From an uncultured Muribaculaceae bacterium (GTDB lineage: Bacteria; Bacteroidota; Bacteroidia; Bacteroidales; Muribaculaceae), in assembly GCA_934675575.1 (NCBI GenBank), contig CAKUQQ010000021.1, positions 1 to 23,987 of the forward strand: DNA of 23,987 nt. Reading direction: 5' to 3'. Below are positions 1-7,791 of this stretch, one piece after another (within the stretch, counting starts at the first letter, position 1; each line of letters opens with the position of its first letter). Made by a program: the position numbers and the translations under genes. The notes under the pieces are model-generated. The model was not told the DNA's origin and ran no database searches. It was given only the letters and a program-made list of their open reading frames with translations.

Positions 1-1
1 T

Positions 2-730
2 GCTCAAATAGTTGTTAGACCACTATATGTCAATGAGGAGATTGATGATGTTAGAGCTAAGAATGGTGGCTTTATCAATTCAATGTTGGCTTTGACAAGT
101 TTTTCCAAGCAAGGTAAAGTAACCTCTGTTCGCTATCATATAGCAAAAATGCTGGATGAAAATGAGGTAAAACTGGAACGAAATATACATATTCAGTCAA
201 GATTGAAATTATCTCAAAAAAAAGAACAGAAAGAAAACGTTCCCATGGTACATACAGAATTCTCATCAAGTTCTTCTAATGAGATTGTGATAGTAGTTCC
301 AAAAGAAAAAACGAATGCAGTGAGACTGGTGTTGCAGGGTATGCAAACTGCAGGACTTATTACAATTAAGGGAAGCACATCAAACAAACTGCAACGAACA
401 ATTGTTGGAAAAACGAAGAAGATTACTATTACAGGAAATTCTTCCAATATTATTATGGCTATAAGTGAACTCGAAATCTACGGTGTCCTCAAACCGCAAT
501 ATGTATATACAGATTCTAGACGTAGATTTCGCCGCTTTGGACAAAACAATAGACATAGACTTGGACTTCCCAATTCCGAAATCCGTGTACAAATTCCTGG
601 TGTCAACGCAGGTATAGGAAAACTTCGTAATTTTACTGTTCCACAAGGAATCAAAGTACTGGAAGCACATTCCAAACTCAAAGGATTGGATGCTGCTCAA
701 ATCGCTGATATTGTCTTCAAAGAAAGGTAA
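2..730 (+). CDS. Unrecognised protein, 3' end only
   Basis: This reading frame is open from the left edge of the window to the TAA at 728-730, giving 242 residues of a protein whose start lies upstream. An in-frame ATG at 83 exists, but the 27 codons before it read as ordinary protein (for example VVRPLYVNEE), so the gene probably begins outside. I do not recognise the family. Visible features are a basic N-terminal part, a serine run near codons 83-87, a region rich in isoleucine, valine and threonine, an arginine-rich patch (DSRRRFRRFGQNNRHR) and an ordered-looking C-terminus ending DAAQIADIVFKER. There is no signal peptide or membrane segment in the visible part. It carries an A8 run at 216-223. 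It lies 46 nt upstream of the guanylyltransferase gene on the same strand, and may be unrelated to the glycan locus. The basic patch suggests nucleic-acid contact, which is only a guess. Confidence 0.7.
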   Translation, partial: AQIVVRPLYVNEEIDDVRAKNGGFINSMLALTSFSKQGKVTSVRYHIAKMLDENEVKLERNIHIQSRLKLSQKKEQKENVPMVHTEFSSSSSNEIVIVVPKEKTNAVRLVLQGMQTAGLITIKGSTSNKLQRTIVGKTKKITITGNSSNIIMAISELEIYGVLKPQYVYTDSRRRFRRFGQNNRHRLGLPNSEIRVQIPGVNAGIGKLRNFTVPQGIKVLEAHSKLKGLDAAQIADIVFKER

Positions 731-776
731 TTGAACCACAAAACAGAAATTTCCAATTACAAGAAGTAGTATAGAC

Positions 777-1829
777 ATGTACTTTAACGACATACAAATC
801 ATAATTATGGCCGGCGGCGTAGGCAGCCGCTTCTGGCCTATGTCAACTCCCGATTACCCAAAGCAGTTCATTGATGTGATGGGCGTGGGGCGTTCCCTCA
901 TTCAATTGACAGTAGATAGATTGAAACCAATCTGTCCTGTCGAGAACATGTGGGTAGTGACAAACGAGAAATACATTAGCATTGTCAAGGAGCAAATCCC
1001 AGACATGCCAGTAGATAACATATTATCAGAGCCGGAGGCTCGCAATACCGCTCCATGTATTGCTTATGCCTGCTGGAAGATCCAGAAGAAGCATCCTGAT
1101 GCCAACATCGTGGTGACACCATCCGATGCCCTCGTCATTAATACCTCGGAGTATCAGCGAGTGCTCAGTAAGGCATTGAGCTATACTTCCGATAAGAACG
1201 CCATCGTTACTATCGGTATTAAGCCAAGCCGCCCGGAAACAGGCTATGGCTATATCGCTGCAGCAGAGCCAACATCCGTAGATGAAATCTACAAGGTTGA
1301 GGCATTCAAGGAAAAGCCAAACTTGGAGACTGCTGAGCAATATCTTGCCGCAGGCAACTATTATTGGAATGCCGGAATATTCGTATGGAACATTGATACC
1401 ATCAGCAAGGCAATACGAACCTTCCAGCCAAACCTCGCCAACATCATGGACGAGATGGCTCCTTCTTTCTATACCGAACAGGAGAAAGAGGTAGTCGGCA
1501 AGCTCTTCCCAACCTGCGAGAAAATCAGTATTGACTATGCTGTAATGGAGAAGTCTAAGGAAATCTATACCTTGCCAGCAGAGTTCGGCTGGAGTGATTT
1601 GGGCAGTTGGGGCAGTCTCCGTACCTTGCTTCCTCAGGATGAGGATGGCAATGCCAAAGTAGGCAAGGACATCCGCTTGTATGAATGCAAAAACTGCATA
1701 GTTCATGCAGCTGATGAAAGCAAGGTGGTTATTCAAGGATTGGATGGCTATATCGTAGCCGAGAAGAATGGACAACTGCTTGTTTGTTCCTTAAAAGAGG
1801 AGCAGAGAATTAAAGAATTTAGAAAATAA
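777..1829 (+). CDS. manC: Mannose-1-phosphate guanylyltransferase
   Basis: This cytoplasmic enzyme makes GDP-mannose from GTP and mannose-1-phosphate, the donor for mannose and the precursor of GDP-fucose or GDP-rhamnose. The 350-residue product has the nucleotidyltransferase signature MAGGVGSRFWP at residues 11-21 with PKQF at 28-31. It also has EARNTAPCIA at 87-96, TPSDALV at 114-120, FKEKP at 177-181, YYWNAGIFVW at 195-204 and WSDLGSWGSL at 272-281, all in the order usual for the family. The length matches the short single-function form, with no C-terminal phosphomannose isomerase domain. I kept the ATG at 777 because family members usually carry about ten residues before the signature; the ATG at 807 is the alternative. 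There is no separate GDP-sugar dehydratase nearby, so mannose itself, or conversion elsewhere, is likely. The later hddC-gmhB gene handles the heptose, so the two guanylyltransferases are not redundant. Confidence 0.95.
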   Translation: MYFNDIQIIIMAGGVGSRFWPMSTPDYPKQFIDVMGVGRSLIQLTVDRLKPICPVENMWVVTNEKYISIVKEQIPDMPVDNILSEPEARNTAPCIAYACWKIQKKHPDANIVVTPSDALVINTSEYQRVLSKALSYTSDKNAIVTIGIKPSRPETGYGYIAAAEPTSVDEIYKVEAFKEKPNLETAEQYLAAGNYYWNAGIFVWNIDTISKAIRTFQPNLANIMDEMAPSFYTEQEKEVVGKLFPTCEKISIDYAVMEKSKEIYTLPAEFGWSDLGSWGSLRTLLPQDEDGNAKVGKDIRLYECKNCIVHAADESKVVIQGLDGYIVAEKNGQLLVCSLKEEQRIKEFRK

Positions 1830-1913
1830 TAAAATATCAAATCAAACATCAGATAATAACAAGCGAATAGCGAAGAATACGCTGTTCTTATTAGTCCAGA
1901 AGAAAATCAAAGA

Positions 1914-3035
1914 ATGAAAAATATAGTATTAGTAACATGGATTGGTGGAGGTAATTATGGCACTTCCCTCCAGTCCTTTGCATTACATAAGAAATTAGAA
2001 TGTTTAGGATATAACGTGAAATTCCTAACAGGGGTACCTAAGGAATTCACATATAAGAACAAGATAAAATACATACTCCAATTGATGGGTATTGATGTGA
2101 AGACGATAATGAATCATTTACGTCTTTCACATCTGTCCATAAAACAAAAGAAGTTAGAAGATTTCATTTCAAAGAATTATAATCTATGCAAACCGATTAA
2201 TTCTCCAAGTCAACTGAACAAACTGATTCCTCAAACAAATGTGTTTGTTACTGGCAGTGACCAAATATGGAATACGGTATTTTGTTTTAGCCCATTTTAT
2301 TTCCTTGACTTTGCCAAAGATGCAAAGAGAGTGGCTTACGCTTCAAGCATAGGTTTGCAAGAATTCCCTGAGGAGCATAAGCCAAAGGTGAAACAAATGC
2401 TTTCTAAGTTCTCTCATATAGGGCTTCGGGAGGAGACAGCTGTGAAGATGGTCTCCAAATTGTTAGGCAGAGATGATGTCGTGCAAGTCTTAGACCCTAC
2501 CTTCCTCTTGGATGCAAAAGAGTGGGTGAAGATTGCTGATGAGGCTAAGATAGAAATTACTCTTCCCGAATCTTATATTCTTTGCTATCTGATTGGCAAT
2601 AACGAGTGGTATAAGGAACAACTTAAAGATGTTATTGCCAAGACAGGCATTAAAGACGTAGTGATTATACCAGCTGCTGAAAATGCTGACTTCTCTGTTG
2701 AGGGAGCAACCATATATGATGCGGCAGGTCCATTGGAGTTTGTGAAGCTTATACAGAATGCTACCTTTGTTTGTACGGATTCTTTCCATGCAACAGCCAT
2801 ATCTATCAATTTGAATGTAAACTTTGTGGAATTCATCAGATTTACAAATTCAGACAAGGCTTCACAAAATTCTCGCATTTATGATGTCTTGACTCACTAT
2901 GAACTGATGAATAGAATTTATACGAATGACAATGCTGATTGGAGTACTGCGATAGATTTCTCTAAGTCAAATGCGCAATTGGAGAGGGACAGAGAACTCT
3001 CTCTCGATTATTTAACGAATTCGATAGAACGATAA
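1914..3035 (+). CDS. Polysaccharide pyruvyl transferase family protein (first of two)
   Basis: The 373-residue soluble protein belongs to the PS_pyruv_trans family, whose characterised members transfer pyruvate from phosphoenolpyruvate to a sugar to form a ketal. The N-terminal Rossmann-like part begins MKNIVLVTWIGGGNYGT. Typical landmarks follow: GSDQIWN at residues 114-120, LREE at 171-174, DPTFLLD at 194-200 and TDSFHAT at 288-294, where the histidine of the SFHA motif is conserved in the family. The gene sits 84 nt after manC and 8 nt before the flippase gene. An FrhB-like iron-sulfur protein is two genes downstream, a pairing common in Bacteroidales glycan loci. Whether this subfamily really adds pyruvate or performs another group transfer cannot be decided from sequence. 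A second, divergent member lies at 16950-18086. Confidence 0.88.
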   Translation: MKNIVLVTWIGGGNYGTSLQSFALHKKLECLGYNVKFLTGVPKEFTYKNKIKYILQLMGIDVKTIMNHLRLSHLSIKQKKLEDFISKNYNLCKPINSPSQLNKLIPQTNVFVTGSDQIWNTVFCFSPFYFLDFAKDAKRVAYASSIGLQEFPEEHKPKVKQMLSKFSHIGLREETAVKMVSKLLGRDDVVQVLDPTFLLDAKEWVKIADEAKIEITLPESYILCYLIGNNEWYKEQLKDVIAKTGIKDVVIIPAAENADFSVEGATIYDAAGPLEFVKLIQNATFVCTDSFHATAISINLNVNFVEFIRFTNSDKASQNSRIYDVLTHYELMNRIYTNDNADWSTAIDFSKSNAQLERDRELSLDYLTNSIER

Positions 3036-3043
3036 AGATAGTT

Positions 3044-4549
3044 ATGAAAAGTAATTATTATGTTTCTTCACTCTTTTGGAGTACACTTTCACGAATACTG
3101 AATGCGGTTCTTGGATTTATCACTGTTCCCCTTTTGTTGGGCTACTATGGCAAGGTTGAATATGGATTGCTTTCCATTGCAACGGCCTGCAATGGCTATA
3201 TGCACCTTTTGGACTTGGGAATGAACACTGGAGCAGTTAAGTTTTATTCTCAATGGAAAGCGGAAGGTAAATTGGACAAAGTGTTTAGGGTGGCGCGCTC
3301 TAACATAACCTTTTATGTTATTATAGCTTGTATAAACATCTTGACGTTGCTTGTCGTTGCATTCTTTGGAGAGAGTTTATTTTCGATTACGCATGATCAA
3401 TTCCTCCAGATAAGGGCTTGCTTGTGCATTATAGCCTTGTTTAGCTTGTTTAGCTGGGTAACTACCGTTTTCAACCAACTGCTGATAGCCGACAAACAGA
3501 TGACCTTCACGATGCAAGTGCAATGTGTTCAAACCATATTCAAAGCGGCATTGGTGTTCTGTGTGCTCTACGCCCATTTGGAACTGACCACATATTTCTT
3601 TTTCTTGACAGCATTGGTGTCAGTAGCATTCATACCGTATGCCTTTAAATGTAAGAGAGATAATTTGATTGATAGTTTTAAGCCTGCATGGTATTGGGAT
3701 GATTTCAAGGTCGTGATACTGTTTAGCCTCTCCATCTTTGCATTGTCATTATTCCAAGTTACAGCCACTCAGTCACGCCCAATCATTCTGAGTATGTTTG
3801 CTGAGAATGGAGCTACGGCTGTTGCTGACTTTAGAATTCTCGAAGTTGTTCCGTCATTGATAATTATGATTGGCGGTACTTTCTCTGGAATCTTCCTTCC
3901 TAAGACTGCGGAAATGGTAGCAAGAAAAGACGAGGTTGCTATGCACAACTTCGCTTACAAATGGACAAAATATACAACTGCGGTAGTTGCGTTTATGTGT
4001 TTTCCTTTCATTTTATGTGCAAAGGAAACCCTTTCTGCATACGTCGGTAGCGAATACGCCAATCTTTATCCTTGGTTGATAATATGGTGTGTCACAGTCC
4101 TGATACAGATGCATACGACACCAGGCAATGCATTGGTACTTGCGCACGGAAAGACTAAGTTACTCGTCCAAGTTACTGCATGTGGTTGTATAGTTTCAAT
4201 GATATTGAACATTATCTTATGCAAATATCTTAATGTCGGTTCAGCAATATTGGCGTATTTCATTTACGTATGTTTTATCATAGGATTGTATTACGTTTCA
4301 TTCTATAAGAGATTGCTTCATTTAAGTCGAATGAAATTGTTCGGCAGTTTTGTGGTTCCTACATTGGCTGCATTATTGGTTTATGTGGCAGTCGCTTTTA
4401 TTCCGATAGACAAGTCGATTTTTGGAGACATTAACGAAAGAATCGGATATATACTTGTGTGTATTGTGAAAACTCTGATGTGGGCTATACCTTATGTAGC
4501 CATATTGTATATTGGAAAAATTGTAGATTTCAAACAGATAAAGAAATAA
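3044..4549 (+). CDS. wzx: Wzx-type polysaccharide flippase
   Basis: This is an inner-membrane transporter predicted to flip the undecaprenyl-linked repeat unit to the periplasmic face. The 501-residue protein is hydrophobic throughout, with about 12-14 likely membrane helices. It opens like oligosaccharide flippases of the MATE/MOP superfamily: a first helix around SRILNAVLGFITVPLLLGYY, then GKVEYGLLSIATA and a short conserved LLDLGMNTG stretch near residues 57-65. Length is normal. It is the only flippase candidate in the window, and a Wzy-like polymerase lies further down the same transcription unit, so a Wzx/Wzy-dependent pathway is likely. Only 3 nt separate its stop from the next start. 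The symbol denotes role rather than a traced orthologue. Confidence 0.88.
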   Translation: MKSNYYVSSLFWSTLSRILNAVLGFITVPLLLGYYGKVEYGLLSIATACNGYMHLLDLGMNTGAVKFYSQWKAEGKLDKVFRVARSNITFYVIIACINILTLLVVAFFGESLFSITHDQFLQIRACLCIIALFSLFSWVTTVFNQLLIADKQMTFTMQVQCVQTIFKAALVFCVLYAHLELTTYFFFLTALVSVAFIPYAFKCKRDNLIDSFKPAWYWDDFKVVILFSLSIFALSLFQVTATQSRPIILSMFAENGATAVADFRILEVVPSLIIMIGGTFSGIFLPKTAEMVARKDEVAMHNFAYKWTKYTTAVVAFMCFPFILCAKETLSAYVGSEYANLYPWLIIWCVTVLIQMHTTPGNALVLAHGKTKLLVQVTACGCIVSMILNIILCKYLNVGSAILAYFIYVCFIIGLYYVSFYKRLLHLSRMKLFGSFVVPTLAALLVYVAVAFIPIDKSIFGDINERIGYILVCIVKTLMWAIPYVAILYIGKIVDFKQIKK

Positions 4550-4552
4550 TTT

Positions 4553-5788
4553 ATGGAGATATGTCCTAAAGACAAATGTACTGGTTGCTATGCTTGCGTC
4601 AATGCTTGCGCACGTGGCTGTATCAGTATGAAGGAAGATGAGTTGGGATGTGTGCATCCTGTTGTTGATGAGGAGAAATGCGTCCATTGTAATCTTTGTT
4701 CCATTTCATGTCCAAACAATGTCCAGATGAACTTTTCTTATCCTATCAAGTGTTATGCTTCTTGGATAAAAGATAAGGATAAGCGAAAAATATGTGCTTC
4801 GGGTGGTATTGGCACAATCATGTCGGAATATGTCATCAATCAAGGTGGTGTAGTCTTTGGTTCTCGATATGATGAAAACTTGACTCCTATTATGACATAT
4901 ACAGAGAGCTTGGAAGAGTTGGAACGTTTCAAAGGCTCTCGTTATGTTCAAAGTTTGGTTGGCGAAAACACTTACAAGCAAGCCAAGGATTTCTTGCGAG
5001 CAGGAAGAATGGTTATGTTTGTAGGAACACCATGTCAGATAGCAGGATTGAAGACTTTCTTGCGCAAAGAGTATGAAAATCTCATCACGGTAGACTTGAT
5101 TTGTCATGGTGTTTGTCCTACGAGTTATTTGAAGAATGAAATTTTGTATCTATCTGAAAAATATAAACTTACAGATATTTCAGACATTCGCTTTAGGGGT
5201 AACGACGGGAATAACTTTCGTCTGACTTTATGGAATAAAGACAGACGAAAGTTATTCCCGAGGAACAACTATCGTGAAAAATTGCTTCGCCTCGATGAGG
5301 CTCAGCAATACTATATCAAAGGCTTCCTCTTGGGTGTCTCTATGCGTGAAAATTGTTATTCTTGCAACTACGCACGTCCAGAAAGAATCTCTGATATAAC
5401 AATCGGTGATTTCATTGGGTTGGGCAAGGACAAACCTTTTAACTATCCGAAAGCTAATGTCTCTTCTGTAACTATCAATTCCTCAAGAGGAAACTCATTT
5501 TACGAAGAAGTCTCTAAGAGCATGGATTCATTGGTCAATATAGAGCGAGATTATCAGGAACGTCTTCAATACAAACCATCTCTTGTCCATCCATTTGAAC
5601 GTCATCCTTTGAATGCGAAATTTGTGGAACTGTATAGGCAACATGGATATTTGTTTGCAATACACGAGACATTGGGTGCTACACTGAGGAACAATTTAAT
5701 AAAGACCTATTTGCACTATTGGACCTATTCTTATAGAATACCAAGAAAGTTAATAAAAATCATGCTAGGCAGAAATGGAAAGAAATAA
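4553..5788 (+). CDS. Coenzyme F420 hydrogenase/dehydrogenase beta-subunit-like iron-sulfur protein
   Basis: The 411-residue protein combines an N-terminal 2x[4Fe-4S] ferredoxin module with an FrhB-type domain. Cluster-binding cysteines are visible as C9-x2-C12-x2-C15-x3-C19 and C43-x2-C46-x2-C49-x3-C53P. The FrhB part shows GTPCQIAGL at residues 158-166, CHGVCP at 184-189 and a third cysteine pair C268-x2-C271 followed by DITIGDFIG. In methanogens FrhB binds F420 and FAD. In Bacteroidales polysaccharide loci the substrate is unknown, and F420 itself is not expected. A flavin-dependent redox step on a sugar or its activated form, or electron supply to another enzyme, is an inference. The last 14 nt overlap the next gene. 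A 55-nt near-perfect palindrome (5206-5260) lies inside the coding sequence, spanning codons about 218-236, without breaking the frame. Confidence 0.85.
   Translation: MEICPKDKCTGCYACVNACARGCISMKEDELGCVHPVVDEEKCVHCNLCSISCPNNVQMNFSYPIKCYASWIKDKDKRKICASGGIGTIMSEYVINQGGVVFGSRYDENLTPIMTYTESLEELERFKGSRYVQSLVGENTYKQAKDFLRAGRMVMFVGTPCQIAGLKTFLRKEYENLITVDLICHGVCPTSYLKNEILYLSEKYKLTDISDIRFRGNDGNNFRLTLWNKDRRKLFPRNNYREKLLRLDEAQQYYIKGFLLGVSMRENCYSCNYARPERISDITIGDFIGLGKDKPFNYPKANVSSVTINSSRGNSFYEEVSKSMDSLVNIERDYQERLQYKPSLVHPFERHPLNAKFVELYRQHGYLFAIHETLGATLRNNLIKTYLHYWTYSYRIPRKLIKIMLGRNGKK
5206..5260. repeat. 55-nt near-perfect palindrome inside the FrhB-like gene
   Basis: The left arm 5206-5224 (CGGGAATAACTTTCGTCTG) is the exact reverse complement of 5242-5260. 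Inside these arms there is a single A/A mismatch (5225 and 5241), then six more paired bases (5226-5231 with 5235-5240), closing on a three-base loop, GGA, at 5232-5234. That gives 25 pairs out of 26 stem positions, read directly from the bases. Pairing stops at both outer ends (5205 and 5261). It is fully within the open frame of the iron-sulfur protein. Confidence 0.97.
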
Positions 5789-6599
5789 GTCTATAGATTC
5801 GGTAGCAGGCTTGATGATTACTTATATGGTTTTCACTCATATTTGCCAGCATTATGGGTATGAAAAATCGTCTGTATATATGGCTTTGGAACATATCCTT
5901 TATTTCTTCATGCCTTGGTTCTTCTTTAAGGCTGGAATGTTTTTCAAAATTGGTGACAACAAGACGGTGTTGAAAAAGAGCTTTGACAGATTGATACGTC
6001 CGTTTATTTTGTATTCCTTAATTGGACACATTTGCTACTGTGGCATCTGCTATCTGCAAGGGGATTTTCATCTGTCAACTCTTGTGCCTTATTATAGTTT
6101 GTTGATGCAAGGCTCCATTCCTGGAAATTTGCCATTATGGTTCCTATTGACATTGTTTTTTTCTCGTATTGCCTTTAATGTAGTGATGAACAAAGGCTGT
6201 TCTCCATATTGGATTGCAGCAGTCTCATTATTGTTGGCATTCGTATTGCATGTGGTGAATTTCAAGCAACCGTTTTATCTTGCAAATACAATGACCGGGG
6301 TATTCTTTATGAGCGTCGGGTATCTTTATGCGAAGCGAGCAAAAATTACCCCCCCCATTTTGCTCGCCTACCTATTGGTATATCTGATGTCTCAGTCGTT
6401 CCCATCTTTCGTGGGTATGAGAAGTAACCACTTATATTATGGATTCTATTTATTGTGGATTATATATTCGGTTAGTGGAATTGTATTGATAAATTTCTTA
6501 GCGCGCAAGTTCTTGAATAACACAAAAATATTGAGTTTCTTAGGAACATATTCTATGGAAATTTATTGTCTGCATTGGATACCTTTATTATTTATTTAG
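5775..6599 (+). CDS. Membrane acyltransferase (acyltransferase-3 type), in frame at a C8 tract
   Basis: The product is a predicted integral-membrane O-acyltransferase that would acetylate or otherwise acylate a sugar. The 274 residues are mostly hydrophobic. The start resembles family 3 enzymes (IDSVAGLMITYMVFTH, with the expected histidine at residue 22), and RLIRPF follows after the second hydrophobic stretch. Near the C-terminus is YSMEIYCLHWIP, the usual start of the last part of these proteins. The protein stops about ten residues after that motif. The second acyltransferase here continues for over fifty, so this one looks short by a terminal helix. Codons 192-194 are encoded by a run of eight C (6349-6356). 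At this length the frame is open. Loss of one C would stop translation at 6385-6387 and gain of one at 6425-6427. It overlaps the previous gene by 14 nt and ends one base before the next ATG. Confidence 0.82.
   Translation: MERNKSIDSVAGLMITYMVFTHICQHYGYEKSSVYMALEHILYFFMPWFFFKAGMFFKIGDNKTVLKKSFDRLIRPFILYSLIGHICYCGICYLQGDFHLSTLVPYYSLLMQGSIPGNLPLWFLLTLFFSRIAFNVVMNKGCSPYWIAAVSLLLAFVLHVVNFKQPFYLANTMTGVFFMSVGYLYAKRAKITPPILLAYLLVYLMSQSFPSFVGMRSNHLYYGFYLLWIIYSVSGIVLINFLARKFLNNTKILSFLGTYSMEIYCLHWIPLLFI
6349..6356 (+). repeat. C8 homopolymer tract in first membrane acyltransferase gene
   Basis: Eight uninterrupted C residues read through codons for Thr192-Pro193-Pro194. The gene is in frame at this length. 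Either one-base change truncates the protein by roughly 60-80 residues, so this is a candidate slipped-strand switch, currently ON. Confidence 0.9.
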
Positions 6600-6600
6600 A

Positions 6601-7791
6601 ATGAAATTTAAGTATTTATTTATAGCATTTTTAATTCTACAGTTTTCACATTGCCTTTCTTTTGTTGGATGGAATATAACACTTGGAAGCCGATTAGAAA
6701 AAGTAGTATTATTTGTTTTGGCCGTCTATTGTATTACAAATATAAAGAAAGTGCCACAAACTGGTATGAGACCTTTTGTTGCAGCCTATATGATTATTCC
6801 GTTTATTAGTATATTAGGATCATATTCTATTCATGGGCAAAGTGTCAGTGAAGGCTTTCTTGTTACAATGTTTTCTCTTTCTTATTTGTTCTTTTATCTC
6901 CTTAATATTTTAAAGGTAGATTATAATGTCGTGCTGAAGATGTGTATGATTTTGGGTGTGTTTTGGGTGGCAATGGAAGCCATCCAGCAATTTACATATC
7001 CTTCATATTGGTTCTCTACGCAAAAGGAATCTTTGGACAAAGTTATTGAGATTAGAAATGGTATTTACCGCTTTAATATGGAAGGGCGTGAGTTTGGACT
7101 TTTATTATTGTTCTACTCATTTCAAAAATATATGGAAAAGCCCCAAAAAAAGTTTCTTATAGGTATAGTATTAGGTCTTGTTGGCGTATATTTGCTTGCA
7201 ACACGTCAGATTATGGCAGCCTCGGTGATATGCCTTCTTTATGGAATGTTTGCTAAGAAGAAAATAAAGATAACTTCTTTTATAGTCATGTTGATAATGG
7301 CATTTTTGATATATTATAATATGGATACTCTGTTTGGTGGTTTTATTGAAATGACGGAAGGGGTAGACGAAGATTATATACGCTTCATCGCATACGAATA
7401 TTTTGGACTAACTTATAATGAAGGTAATATTTGGTCAATGTTGTTTGGCAATGGAATTGCAGGAGCATCAGCTTATGGTACTGAAATGAAGAAGTTGATG
7501 GATGTAGGTCTTTTTCAAGCGGACATAGGTATCGTTGGTATGTATAGCTGGTATGGAATTTTCTATGTGATAGCAGTTCTTGCTTTCTTTTCTTTTATTT
7601 TTGCCAAACGTAATAGTATAGATTTGTATCTAAAAATGTATGTGCTTTATATGTTTGTTACTACTCCTATGCTTCATCATTTTGGATATTCTACACACCA
7701 TATTATGGCGTTGTGTATGATTCTTTATTTGATTGATTGTTCTATGGAAAAGAATAAAAACACATTAAACTGTAATCTCATTAATGTATGA
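6601..7791 (+). CDS. wzy: Wzy-like O-antigen/capsule polymerase
   Basis: The 396-residue multi-pass membrane protein has the profile of a Wzy polymerase: about ten to twelve hydrophobic helices, low sequence conservation and a larger hydrophilic loop in the second half (around residues 240-295, containing EMTEGVDEDYIRF and GNGIAGASAYGTEMKK). An NMEGREFGLLLL stretch near residues 158-169 resembles the conserved region of O-antigen ligase/polymerase proteins. It would join repeat units at the periplasmic face after flipping. Wzy assignment rests on topology and neighbours (flippase upstream, glycosyltransferases downstream), because sequence alone rarely proves it. Its ATG follows the acyltransferase stop by one base, so its translation may depend on the upstream frame. 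Its stop overlaps the next gene as ATGA. DNA here is particularly AT-rich, as is common for wzy genes. Confidence 0.75.
   Translation: MKFKYLFIAFLILQFSHCLSFVGWNITLGSRLEKVVLFVLAVYCITNIKKVPQTGMRPFVAAYMIIPFISILGSYSIHGQSVSEGFLVTMFSLSYLFFYLLNILKVDYNVVLKMCMILGVFWVAMEAIQQFTYPSYWFSTQKESLDKVIEIRNGIYRFNMEGREFGLLLLFYSFQKYMEKPQKKFLIGIVLGLVGVYLLATRQIMAASVICLLYGMFAKKKIKITSFIVMLIMAFLIYYNMDTLFGGFIEMTEGVDEDYIRFIAYEYFGLTYNEGNIWSMLFGNGIAGASAYGTEMKKLMDVGLFQADIGIVGMYSWYGIFYVIAVLAFFSFIFAKRNSIDLYLKMYVLYMFVTTPMLHHFGYSTHHIMALCMILYLIDCSMEKNKNTLNCNLINV

Noticed and set aside
216..223. A8 run in the first partial gene, and A7 runs at 7145-7151 and 16187-16193, as switches
   Set aside because: A runs of this length are common in AT-rich coding DNA, and all three frames are intact.
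1026..1775. 249-codon open frame on the minus strand opposite the guanylyltransferase gene
   Set aside because: It is a mirror of a strongly conserved plus-strand gene, with no recognisable domain and no fitting neighbours.
1830..1913. Weak inverted repeat around AACAAGCG and CGCTGTT after manC as a terminator
   Set aside because: The arms match imperfectly and no T run follows; the next gene is close and on the same strand.
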